Assembly (NCBI RefSeq): GCF_004379255.2
Contig: NC_056039.1
Coordinates: 7,800,501-7,864,500 of the forward strand
Direction of reading: 5' to 3'
DNA: 64,000 nt
DNA from: Salvia splendens
Taxonomy: Eukaryota > Streptophyta > Magnoliopsida > Lamiales > Lamiaceae
The notes under the pieces are model-generated. The model saw nothing but the letters and a program-made list of their open reading frames with translations, did no database searches and was not told where the DNA came from. The first letter of the stretch is position 1. Every line of letters begins with the position of its first letter. Made by a program: the position numbers and the translations under genes. Shown piece by piece: positions 45,523 through 56,319 of the stretch.

Positions 45523-47566
45523 ATGTCTCAGCTCGACCTGAGCCGCAAGAGGAAGAGGGGCGACAAGGTGTTCAAATTCAAAGTTTTCGGCGCCAGAGGC
45601 TACCCGGCCGGCTCCAACGGCTCCTTCCTTGAAAACATCCGGGCCCTCCTCGAGTTCGGCCAGGTCGAGACCAACCCCATGCCCACCTGGTCCTTCCAGC
45701 TTGAGGCGCGCCGCCATCCTCTCCTTCTCTTTGTCGTTGAAGAGCCCGTAGATTTCTCCTGCACCCACTGCCGCTACACAGGTACACTCAAATCAGATAA
45801 CCCACCCTGATAACTATGAGTATAACAATTTCTCTACTAATGTTCCTTGGTTATTGCAATAGCTCAGGCTGGGGCCATCACATGATCTGCAACAAGAACT
45901 ACCATTTCCTATTACCCTCTAAATCCGGCTCTGATGAATATGCAAAGACCAACACCATCGAGTTGCATAGGGAGACCCACACCCTGCATGGTGTCCTCCA
46001 CTCCAATGGATTTGGCCATCTCCTCTGCATCAACGGCAGGTCCGGTCTGCCCGGCTACCAGATCATGGAGTTCTGGGACCGGTTATGCTCCGGTTTAGGA
46101 GCTAGGTCTGTATATATACATAGAGAATTCATGCGTGCGTGTGTTGGCCTAGTAGGCTAAAGGTCTAGGATTCAAGTACACTATGACGTGGCCTTAAAAA
46201 TTCTGTTTATTCATCAACAAGAAAAAATATAGAGAGAATTTATATGGTAGATGATAGTATTATTAATTGCAGGGAGGTGAGCTTGAGAGACTCGGCGACC
46301 AAGAAAGGAATGGAGCTGCGATTGCTCCACAGCGTCGCCTACGGAAGGCCTTGGTTCGGGCAATGGGACTACACATTTAAGCGCGGAAGCTACGGCGTCG
46401 ATAAAGAAATGTACCAAAACGCAATCAAAACCATCCAAAACGTTCCCCTAACCCTAATCGCTCATCAATTCGGATTCGGGAGCGAGATTCAAGTCATATT
46501 CTGCCGCTACCAGCAGCTGTCCAGCCATTCTCTCATGACGTTAGGCGACGTGTTCCATTTCATGCTGGAGCTGAAATGCAGGGTCTCCGAGGAGAGCAGC
46601 AGCGGCTACTCGGCCATCATGTCGGACGCGTCGTGCCGGTGGTCCCCGAAGCGCGTGGAGAAGGCGATCCACGTGGTGGTGGAGGCCCTGAAGCGCGCCG
46701 AGTTCCAGTGGGTGTCGCGCCAGCACGTGCGGGACGTGGCCCGTTCCTACATCGGCGACACAGGCCTCCTCGACTTCGTGCTCAAGTCCCTTGGGAACCA
46801 CATGGTGGGGAAGTACCTGGTGAGGAGGTGTCTGAACCCCGTCACCAAAGTGCTGGAGTATTGTTTGGAGGATGTTTCTAGAACATTCTCCAAACAAGAA
46901 GCCAATTTAAGGCCACAGCAGAAAATCTCTTGGGCTCAGCTCGTCAAGGACTTGCTCTGCCTCTACTCCAACATTCTTGGCGATCACAATCCCATCACTA
47001 GGAATGGGGCATTCGCCGCCATCCACTTGGCGTCGAGAGTCATTCTCGACGCCAAGCACCTTGCGAAAGAGTACCGGATGCCGGTGGAGGAAGGAAGCAA
47101 GAAGAAGATCTACTGCAGAGTGAATATACTTAATAATGCAGATCAGGAAGTGGCGGCGACGCCGTACCACTGCGTCGTGGTGAGGAGCGGCGCGACGTTC
47201 GATGAGGTGAGGCGCGAGGCGGAGAGGACGTTCGGGGAGACGTACGTGGCGCTGAGGAACATGGCGGCGGAGGCGATGAGGCCGCAAGGGGGGGAGGCGG
47301 TGGTGAGGGCGGGGAGTAAGGTGGAGTTGGTGTGTAGGCAGGGGGAAGGGGAGGTTTACCCGGAGGGGCCGGTGGTGAACTGCGTTTGTGGGGCGAGGGA
47401 TGATGATGGGGAGAGGATGGTGTCGTGCGATCTGTGCCGAGCGTGGCAGCACACCAGCTGCGTGCGCATCCCCGACCATCACGCCGTGCCCGACATATTT
47501 CTGTGCACGGGATGCGAACAGGATATCCTGCGCTTCCGCTGCTATGCCACCTCCACCCCTATATGA
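45523..47566 (+). CDS. MS1: PHD-finger transcriptional regulator, MALE STERILITY 1 orthologue
   Basis: Three exons: 45523-45781, 45868-46105, 46273-47566; GT-AG introns, 1791 nt, 596 residues. The start ATG is taken at MSQLDLSRKRKRGDKVFKFK, since the in-frame sequence upstream is not conserved-looking. Typical MS1 stretches: PTWSFQLEARRHPLLLFVVEE, CNKNYHFLLPSK, HSNGFGHLLCING, MEFWDRLCSGLGAR, MELRLLHSVAYGRPWFGQW, CRWSPKRVEKA, WVSRQHVRDVARSYIGDTGL, LVRRCLNPVTKVLEYCLEDVS. A C-terminal PHD finger (C4HC3) begins CVCGARDDDGERMVSCDLC and ends CTGCEQD. MS1 acts in the tapetum nucleus late in anther development and controls pollen-wall and pollen-coat genes; loss gives male sterility. It is somewhat shorter than the ~670-residue Arabidopsis protein. 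Exon 3 is strongly GC-rich. Confidence 0.93.
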
Positions 47567-47901
47567 GTCTGAGCCACCATTTTGCATGTGCCATTCATTC
47601 CTTACATATCAAACACGCTATTTCATTAGCTATATAACCAACGTACTAGTATTTATTACTCAAAATTAAAACTTATCCCTCAACTATATAACCAACTTTA
47701 ATTTTAAAGGTATAAATATCCTTCATTTAAGTCATTTTATTTACATTTAATACTCCCTCTCTATACAATAATTAATATCCTATTTTTTTACGTGCTCGAG
47801 TTTTAAGAAATTATTGAACTTCGTAAAAGAAAGCGAGTTGAATTGGTGTAATGTGGAGTCCACTTACCTAAGATAGTAAAGTGAGATATTTACTGAATTG
47901 G
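47567..47901. other. 3' flank of MS1
   Basis: AT-rich. tactccctctctatacaa near 47750 may be one end of a decayed Stowaway-like MITE, but no partner end was found. Confidence 0.4.
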
Positions 47902-48217
47902 TGATAGGGTCCTCGATCTAGCAAATCGCGCAGAAGATCATCCCTAATATTTTAGCGTATCTTTTATTTTAGTTAATTATCTTTATTTATTTTCCATATC
48001 TTTTGTAATCTTTTATTTTAATTATGTTTCTTGATTAGCAAGACATGTGTTAGGGTTTAGAATTCTATATAACAAAATAATAAAGTATAAATTTTTTCTC
48101 ATTCTTCTTGGCGTGAAAACGCACCCTAGAACCTCAACTAGGGTTTATCCTTTTCCGTTCACAAATTACTTTCGTGTGCTCTTTGATTTCCGGCGGTAGA
48201 CCATCGAGGGTCTATCA
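47902..48217 (+). repeat. Left LTR of the gag-only element
   Basis: TG...CA, with atgtttcttgattagcaaga and accctagaacctcaactagg shared with the right LTR. It lacks the ~29 bp attgtattttcattcattga-region found there. Confidence 0.85.
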
Positions 48218-48331
48218 ACTGGTGCTTCCATTGATTTACTCTTCCTTCATCACCTCCCAAAACATAAAAATTTGACTATATCAAAAGAACGCCAATTCTT
48301 CTTCCAATTTTTTCCCAACACCCACTTGTTT

Positions 48332-49635
48332 AATGGCGACAAAGACAATCCCTAATGACACCCCACCTCCATTGCATGATTATTCTAGCCAGGTTCACAA
48401 GAACATCGAGGAAGCCCTTACCAAGCTCACGACTGCCATTACCGTCACGAGATCGAAGGAGCCGCCGGACCAACAGACGGCCGTAACACCGTAGCGGGGC
48501 TGGTCCCTTCCACCATGGGCCGTACCACGCCTCCGCCTCGAGCCACCACGTTTTGACGGAGAGAATGCCCCAGATTGGATCCATAAGATCCAAAAGTACT
48601 ATAATCACTACTACACGCCGCTAGATGATCGTCTTTATCTTGCACAATTTTTATTCGATCACCAGCATCAAATTGGATGGAATATTGGGTGGAAAATAAC
48701 AAAGAAAGGGCTAGGAAGAGTTCTTGTTAGCCGTGAAGCAACGATTAGATCCCGATTTATACGACTATGTCAGTCGATTGGCTACTCTGCGGCAAACTTC
48801 TACCGTCAAAGCCTATCACACATCGTTCGAATCATTGCTACAAAAGGCGTCGCACATCGGGGATTCGACGATATCCTCTTTGTTCATTGCGGGCCTCAAA
48901 TCCCCGCTGAAACAGATAGTACTCATGCGACAACCTAGCACTCTCAAGGAAACTTTCGCCATCGCTCGGAAATTAGACCAGTGGCAACCCAACCGCACAA
49001 CGGCGTTTCCAGTCGTGAAGCGGGAACCCAATCGCCCACCACCGCAGCAAAACGAGGAGGTCATACAAGAGGTATTTGCTCCGGAATTCTTTGGAGAGGC
49101 GGTTTCATGTGTTGTTGATGAGAATCTATTAGATGTTCTACCTTCAAATCGTTTTATGGATTCTTCGTTTGGAAATAAATTGGAGGTGGAATTGGTTGAG
49201 AATGATGTCCTTGTTGGCATAGATTACATATTGAACTCTAGTAGGGTGCCCGACGTGAAGAATGCCTGGGGTGATTGTGCGGAGACGAGGCAGAAGATTC
49301 ACACATCGTCGATCCTGTCGAATCTTGAGTTTGAGAGCCCAAAGCTTCTTTCGGATCAGCCTGAATTAATTGAGGAGATTTTACGCACAGGGAATGATGA
49401 TACGGGACTGTCCTGCCGAACAGTCGACTCTGCCTCATCTTTCAAGGTGCTTCGAAATTGCATGTCAGACCCCGACAACGATTCCATAGATGTTTCGAAT
49501 GTTGTTCGCCGGCGATATGAGCCATCTTACTACACGATTTATTTGGAAGAAATAAGTGAATATAAGCTTCATGAGGATGAGCATGGGAAGGATTATGCTC
49601 AATGTGCTTTGTATGATGCCGTGGTTCTCGATTGA
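48332..49635 (+). pseudogene. Broken gag of the non-autonomous LTR element
   Basis: The frame starts MATKTIPNDTPPPLHDY at 48332, meets an in-frame TAG near 48492 and continues as LEPPRFDGENAPDWIHKIQK (gag domain start). It shifts frame near 48660, then runs open from 48724 to 49635: KQRLDPDLYDYVSRLATLRQ, VKAYHTSFESLLQKA and FIAGLKSPLKQIVLMRQP are retrotransposon gag features. The remaining ~200 residues are acidic and unrecognised. No zinc knuckle is seen. Confidence 0.75.
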
Positions 49636-50057
49636 GATAGTGGATGAGACATTGTTTAAAGTTGGGGAACTTGAACAGGTTAATGATCCGATGATTGCTA
49701 AAATTGAAGAAACTGGGGATAGTAATTGTGGTCATGGCAACAAAGCTCAAACTATTAGGGCGGTAGAGGAGAGTGACTTGGATTGCGAGGATGCTGAAGG
49801 CCAGATGAACATTGCAGACATGAGTGATTTCTGTTGGGAGAAAGGTTATCATACCAGAGTTTCGAATGGGTTATTGCGTAGTGCGGTGGCTTATGGGATG
49901 CGGATGGATGTTTTCTTTGATAGCGGCGGTACGAAGACATTTCAATTGTTCAGATTGAACCCTCCGTCGCCTCCGTCTCTTCTCCAACCCCCATATTCAA
50001 CACTGTATTTTTCCCGTTTTATCAAGAAGGGAGATACAGCCATTATTTTCAGCTGCT

Positions 50058-50834
50058 ATGAACGAGCTTCTTGTGGTGGATGTTAACATCCCCTTGTGTA
50101 ATTTAATCGGAGTCGAGCAAAAGCTAACTCAAGCTGTTCTTGGGAGGGAATTCCATGTGAGTTTGGGAAAGACTGTTCCAAGTCAAGTGCACCAACGAGC
50201 CTCACAAGTAGCTATGCTTCGGCAGAAACTACAGTCTCATATAAGATATTGGTATAGGATGAATTTTGCCAAATGGGAGGCTTTTGTAAATGGTGATTGT
50301 ACGTGGATCTTTATGTCATTGGATGTTTTTGGAGCTGGCTTGGCTGGGATCCAGAAGCAAATCGAGTTGGTTGCTAGTTTGGCCGTGACTATAATAGATA
50401 TTATTAGTCTACATGATGGAACACTGGTTTATTTCTTTGAGATTGAGAGAAATGCTTTGGAAAAGGAGGTTTCAACAACTTTTACGATTTTGACTCCCGA
50501 TGACATAGTTCTTATGAACATTTTTGGTGGAGTTTCAAAATATGATATCATAGCTGGTGGAATTGGGATTGCTCCTCCTAGGGTGTCTGTTTTTGGCTGT
50601 CTTGAAGATACTATTGTGGACCGGGTACTGAAAATTTTTGAAGGAAAGAAGAACTACTTTGAATCCTGTTACATTGAAGCTACCGAGGCAGGATACGAGT
50701 TTAGCTATTCTTATTTTCTCTTCCACCTTCAAGGCAAGATGGTTTTCAACAGTGGGGAGTTGATAGGTCCTCGATCTAGCAAATTGCGCAGAAGATCATC
50801 TCCAGTATTTTTGCGTATCTTTTATTTCAGTTAA
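50058..50834 (+). CDS. Open frame of unknown function in the gag-only element
   Basis: 258 codons from MNELLVVDVNIPLCNLIGVE, running into the right LTR. A related stretch in another frame (49556-50086) lies just before it, so the original frame was probably longer and is broken. No recognised domain. It contains hydrophobic segments (AGLAGIQKQIELVASLAVTI) and GGIGIAPPRVSVFG. It may be a captured cellular sequence or an element-specific gene; coding status is uncertain. Confidence 0.3.
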   Translation: MNELLVVDVNIPLCNLIGVEQKLTQAVLGREFHVSLGKTVPSQVHQRASQVAMLRQKLQSHIRYWYRMNFAKWEAFVNGDCTWIFMSLDVFGAGLAGIQKQIELVASLAVTIIDIISLHDGTLVYFFEIERNALEKEVSTTFTILTPDDIVLMNIFGGVSKYDIIAGGIGIAPPRVSVFGCLEDTIVDRVLKIFEGKKNYFESCYIEATEAGYEFSYSYFLFHLQGKMVFNSGELIGPRSSKLRRRSSPVFLRIFYFS

Positions 50835-51099
50835 TTATCTTTATTTATTTTCCATATCTTTTGTAATCTTTTATTTTAATTATGTTTCTTGATTAACAAG
50901 ACATATGTTAGGGTTTAAAATTCTATATAATAGAATTCTATTGTATTTTCATTCATTGAGAAATAAAGTATAAATTTATTCTCATTCTTCTTGGCATGAA
51001 AGCGCACCCTAGAACCTCAACTAGGGTTATCCTTTTCCGTTCACAAATTACTTTCGTGTGCTCTTTGATTTCCGACGATAGACCATTGAAGGTCTATCA
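50761..51099 (+). repeat. Right LTR of the gag-only element
   Basis: TG...CA, 339 bp, the longer of the two LTRs. See the element entry. Confidence 0.85.
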
Positions 51100-51774
51100 C
51101 GGGGTGTGATACTTACTCATCAATATGATTATATTAAAATGTCAACACAAATTTGTGTTGACATTTTAATATACCGTGTTAATATTTATATATAAAATGT
51201 TTACATGGTGTATTAAAATATCAACTATGTTTATGTTGTTATTTCAATGTCATTGTATTGATATTTTTAATACGCTGTATTGATGAGTTAGCAGAGTTAG
51301 TAATTTAAGAAAGTTAGAAATGGATCACACGTAATAGTAGATGTAGATAGTGGAGTACTGTTTTTTTAGTGATAGCGTGCGAAATTTTTGAACGCGAGGT
51401 TTGAAGATAGAAAATTCGGACGACGTGTACCAAAGTTTGGCACGCAAAATCAAGGCATGACACACACACGCTCGACTTTTAGAATTTGGAAAATTCAAAC
51501 CACACGTATCTAGAGGGAGCAATGCCCAATGCACTCCGTTCTTTTTTTCGTTTTTTTATCTATATTGACCAATTAATAAGCATTGTGTCTCCATCATGAA
51601 GAAGCTAAATTAAATGGCATGAACTGGACTTCCGTTTCCAAAAATATCTAATGAAGGCACTATCGCTCAAAGGTTAAAACATATCACCATACATCTTTTT
51701 GACTTTATAAAAGAATAATAGAAAAAGTTTGTGGAGAGAAAACGGAGATAGGTATTGTGTGTGTGGGCGGAGAG
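51100..51774. other. Spacer and promoter region of reductase copy 3
   Basis: Near 51140-51260 are inverted and direct copies of aatgtcaacacaaatttgtg-type sequence (a small palindrome around 51154) and repeated variants of tattaaaatatcaac. No named promoter element is assigned. Confidence 0.45.
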
Positions 51775-54658
51775 ATGAGTGAGAAAGTTGGTGAAGTAGT
51801 GTGTCTCACCGGCGGCAGTGGCTACATTGGCTCATGGATCGTTCAGCTCCTCCTCCGCCGCGGCTACACCGTCCACGCCACCGTCAAAAACCTCAGTAAC
51901 GAATCTCCTCATCCTCCTTCTCCCTCACTAACAATCTTCTACTCCCCTTCTTCTTAATAAATTGGGGATTCTCTTCTCTTTGCTTACTAGACGATGAGAA
52001 AGAAACAAAGCACTTGCAAGCACTGGAAGGAGCTGAATCGGGCCTCCGCCTCTTCCAAATCGATTTGCTCGATTACGACTCCATCGTCGCCGCCGTGACC
52101 GGTGCCGCAGGAGTGTTCCATTTGGCTTCCCCCTGCATCGTCGATCGAGTGGAAGATCCGCAGGTGAATATACCCTCACTATACTTCCGCTCATCGTTCG
52201 TTGATTTTCTAGTGTGAGTAGGTGTTGTTCGGTTCAACAATTGTCGTTTGGTATCTGTGAATTTAGCGCGACCTACTGGACCCGGCGATTAAGGGCACCA
52301 TCAACGTACTGACGGCGGCAAAGAAGCTAGGCGTTCGGCGCGTGGTCGTCACGTCCTCTATATCGGCGATGTTTCCCAGCCCTAATTGGCCTGCTGATAA
52401 GATTAAGAATGAAGATTGCTGGGCTGATGAGGAATACTGCAAGCAGAAAGGGGTATCGCATTTACATCATGCTTCTCTCTCCCTTGCTAGTATTGACTGA
52501 TTTATTAATAATTCACTTAGTATATCATGACACAGGATCATTTATTTCAAGTCCAGTTAATATAATGGTGACAGAAATTGTGATATGGAGCTCAGATTTT
52601 ATAAGTGTAGTTGCAATAGCCTGTTTAACTCAATCAAGAGATTTGATACTTCATACTATATGAGATAAATGTTTGAGTATCTCACCTAACGGATCATAGC
52701 AATATGATCTTGGTATAAGATTAGCTCTGGCGACTAACACACACATATTATTCTTTGAATCTTATCTGTCAACTAAACTCCGACCAAATTCTTCGAGAAA
52801 GTTGCAAGTCTGCAATATATGGAAGTCCTTCTTAGGGTGTTGACCATTGTTATGCTCGTACAGTAATTTCGATCCTTAAATGAAGCAAGTAGATACAACA
52901 TGACAGTTAATTAGAATTTAAGAATAAGTAATTTAGGATACGTTATCGGCAGGGACTATCAAGGTTAATTATTAAATATCTGATGCTTTTCATTGTAAAC
53001 AAGCTGAGATTCCTGAAATTCATTCTTTCCGGACAATAACATTATGCTCTCTACTAAGAATGCAGCCGTTTTGACTGTTAGGTTTGGTATCCACTCTCTA
53101 AAACCATGGCTGAAAAGGCTGCTTGGAAATTTGCTGAGGAAAATAGTCTGGATATTGTTGTGGTGAACCCTGGAACAGTGATGGGTCCTATTATTCCTCC
53201 AGCAATAAATGCAAGCATGCAGATGTTGCTTCGCCTTCTGCAGGGTAATCCAATTTTTGACATCCATTTATCTGTCTTGCATAAGCTTGGTTTAGTAGCA
53301 AGCTAGATGTATAACAATCATCTGACAGGGTTGTAGGTCGTAGAGTATGGTGTTTTGTTCCTGCCAAATCTGCTTGTGTTGCCCAAAGGTGTTAGAGAGT
53401 TAGTTCGAGAGTCATGGAGTATTGGGAATTCTAATTGTGAGAATTGTTCAAATGTGAAAATTACTGTTTGTTATAGATTTGGAGAAGAAACCTTGAGTGA
53501 AGATGTCAAGTCTATGATGGCTGTCTGAATAAGTTGTAGGGAGACTACTTTGTAGTACTAATATTTATTTGTGAATATATAAAATGAGAGAGGTTTTACT
53601 TTGTCGTCAAATCACAACTGGAAACTGAGAACTGAGAAGTAGATTTAAGATAGTGGTTTGCAAAATAACCAAATCCATACAAACACGTATGAGAACTTGG
53701 AGTTCAATAATGTGGTTTCCAGTTCTCAAACAAACAACCTCACATGAACTTGTTTGGATTGTCAGTTTGGTAAGCCCTTGAACAGTTTCTGCTTGACATT
53801 ATTCACCCTAAACATATCATATTACATCCTCATAAACCAAGTCACAAAGAAAATATGGGACTGTTACATTTGCCTTATGTTCGTTTAAATCTCTCCAAAA
53901 ATTGTTGCACTTCAAAACAGCTATGCAATTTCTTCTTCTCAGCCAGAATTTATCCATTACTCCCTTTTTATTTAAAATATCATTCTGATTGCTCGTGAAA
54001 ATCATCCAGTAGGCTAGCAGTGAACATTTTGGCTAGGTTCTTTTGAGACAAATTTAAATGTAAATTGGTAAAAATCATAGAGGTGAATAGAAGTAGATGG
54101 AAATACGTTTCTTAAGACTCATGGTGAGTTATGCATGTAATATTTCTCTTTGATGTAGGCTGCACTGAACAGTATGAAGATGTGTTCATTGGATCTGTGC
54201 ACGTCAAAGATGTAGCTCTTGCACACATTATGGTGTATGAGAACCCATCTGCAAAAGGAAGGCACTTATGTGTCGAAGCTATATCTCATTATGGCGATTT
54301 CGCTGCTAAGGTGGCAGAACTCTACCCCGAATACAACATCCCCAAGTAAGATTTCTTATTCATGCTCATAAATTTGAATCTGTCTCTGGAGGTATTTATG
54401 ACAACTTCTTCCAATTCTTGTGCTCTAAGCTTTTGTTCCAGCTTCTGTAATGTTGGAGGGCCATTGAGTATCGACAAATTAGTTACTAGTATTTTACATT
54501 TGATGATCTGCAGGCTGCCCAGGGATACTCAACCTGGACTACTAAGATCCAAGGATGGGGCAAAGAAACTGAAGGACTTAGGTTTGGAATTTATTCCCAT
54601 GGAGCAAATCATAAAGGATGGTGTTGAAAGTTTGAGAAGCAAAGGATATATTTCTTGA
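51775..54658 (+). CDS. Cinnamoyl-CoA reductase-like SDR (At2g02400 type), copy 3, intact
   Basis: Six exons: 51775-51895, 51991-52163, 52267-52452, 53082-53244, 54159-54345, 54514-54658; all GT-AG, 975 nt, 324 residues, with the same intron phases as copy 2. It starts [21 protein letters not shown]; catalytic elements are [10 protein letters not shown] and [14 protein letters not shown], followed by [41 protein letters not shown] and the end SLRSKGYIS. Of the three it looks most like the single-copy plant gene ([10 protein letters not shown] insert in exon 3, TQPGL in exon 6), so it may be the ancestral copy. Substrate unknown; no true-CCR signature. Intron 4 is long (914 bp) and without recognised content. 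Confidence 0.9.
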
Positions 54659-54913
54659 AAAAAATGTTGGCTGCATGTCTACAAATTTGTAGTGTATGTG
54701 TTATGGAACTTGTGGTACTGTAATAACAATGGTTGTTGAGTTGTTTCATGTTACAATAACTGCAGCCTGTTTTATTTATGCAAGATAGTTTTTGTTAAAT
54801 CGTTCAGGTAAAGTTACCAATTGTATCCAGTCTCTTCTTGTTGTATACAAATAATTCCAAGTGTGAGCTGTACAAGCCTGAATAAATATATCCAGAAGAA
54901 AACATTTTTTTAA

Positions 54914-55704
54914 GGGAAATGCTATGCAGCCACGTTATGGCTGGCCATAAAATGGCATTTTAGTAAATTTAGATAGTATGACTATTAATGTTTCAAATAA
55001 GTCATTTAATGCTCAAATAATTTTACACTATTACCCTTTTACTTAATTCTAGTTGTTTTTTATTTCATTTCTCTAATCCAAATTTTACACTTTTATACGT
55101 ATTTCTTTTATTAGATTTATTCATTTTTTTAATTTTATTTTTTCAATAATTTATTTTTACACTATTTTTTAATTTAAGATTAAAATTTTGACCTTTTAAA
55201 AATGTTTTCAATCAATAAAGTTTTGTACTCGTTATGAAATAAATTTATTTGGAACTAATTTGATACATGCTCTGTAGTTTAGTGATCATTTATAATATTA
55301 ACCCATGATTATTAATATAAATAAGTATATTGATCAAAGCTCAATTTTACTTATTTGTAAATATACAAACATTTAGAGTATTTTAAGTAAATATGAAAAA
55401 TAAAAGTATTACCACGATGCGTTGGTATTATAAATATAAGAAATAATTAAATTAATTATCATGTAACCTTAATAAATATTAATTTTTATTTATATAAATT
55501 TCATGCAACATGAGTTAACTAATGATCCAATTGAATAAATTCTAGTTTCTTCATATTTATATTTCATAACTAAGGGTACAATTGTACAAATAAAATTGAT
55601 ACTTTTTAGAAGTATTGATTTCAATGAAATGGCATTAAATACACTATCTTTTATTATTTTTTTATTTTTATGGCTGACCATAATGTGGCCATTTAGCACT
55701 ACTC
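54914..55704. mobile_element. Mutator-like MITE with 9-bp target duplication
   Basis: The duplication tttttttaa flanks it (54905-54913 and 55705-55713). The ends gggaaatgctatgcagccac and gtggccatttagcactactc are inverted with mismatches; the next bases, ttatggctggccataa and ttatggctgaccataa, also pair. The interior is extremely AT-rich and non-coding. The low-complexity target weakens the duplication evidence. Confidence 0.65.
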
Positions 55705-55869
55705 TTTTTTTAATCCCATACTATGATAGCAACATTAGATTTGATCTTGCGTTCACACAAGCACACACACTACGTAGGAAAATGAAATTAATTTGATTAT
55801 TTGCTAATTATCTTTAATCGCTCGTATTTTTTTGTTCCTTCTCAATCCCCTCACCAAAACTCGGGGTAA

Positions 55870-56213
55870 ATACATAATTCATACAAAATGTATAATCTTT
55901 GTTTTATATTAGTACAAAAAGTTTGAAGTTGATATAAATCATACAAAAAGTTTCATTCGTGTTTCAATTTAGTACATTCCGTTATATGTGTTTAAACGAC
56001 GTTAACTCTTTGTCTATTGTAAAGTACAAAATATTTTATCATTATTTCATGGTTTGTACGTCATATAAGTAAAAAGTCAATACCGTTTAAACATATATAA
56101 TGGAATGTACTAAGTTGAAATACGAATGAAAGTTTTTGTATGATTTATGTCAACTTCAAACTTTTTGTATTAATATGAAATAAATGTGATACATTTTGTA
56201 TAAGTTGATATTT
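55870..56213. mobile_element. Foldback MITE upstream of the GILT gene
   Basis: The left arm (tacataattcatacaaaatg ... catacaaaaagtttcattcg ... gtacattccgttatatgtgt) is mirrored by the right arm (acatatataatggaatgtac ... cgaatgaaagtttttgtatg ... acattttgtataagttgata). Total about 344 bp with a short loop. Non-coding; class not resolved. It ends about 105 bp before the first GILT start codon. Confidence 0.7.
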
Positions 56214-56319
56214 ACTTCGAAAACTCCCTACTCCACTCATAAAGTCAAACCTCAATTGTATCTGAATCGCATTATCACTAGAAACTGAGTGAAGGACGCA
56301 GAAATCGAACGAATTGGCC

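Larger units (their letters stand above)
47902..51099 (+). mobile_element. Gag-only non-autonomous LTR retrotransposon (TR-GAG/LARD-like)
   Basis: LTRs at 47902-48217 (316 bp) and 50761-51099 (339 bp) share tgataggtcctcgatctagc at the start and ggtctatca at the end. They differ by a ~29-bp indel and scattered changes, so the insertion is old. A PBS-like ctggtgcttcca follows the left LTR and the purine-rich agtggggagt precedes the right one. Inside are a broken gag (48332-49635) and an unrelated open frame (50058-50834), with no RT, RNase H, protease or integrase. No target duplication could be matched. The element sits between MS1 and reductase copy 3. Confidence 0.82.

Noticed and set aside
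45816..46160. Separate small gene between MS1 exons
   Set aside because: It is MS1 exon 2 with flanking intron sequence read in frame.
46541..47587. Long antisense open frames across MS1 exon 3
   Set aside because: Typical shadows of a GC-rich exon; His/Arg/Pro-rich translation without domains, whereas the sense strand encodes a complete conserved PHD protein.
38236..54658. True lignin cinnamoyl-CoA reductases
   Set aside because: The copies lack the NWYCYGK signature of bona fide CCRs and have Y(P/S)(L/V)SK, fitting the CCR-like At2g02400 group.
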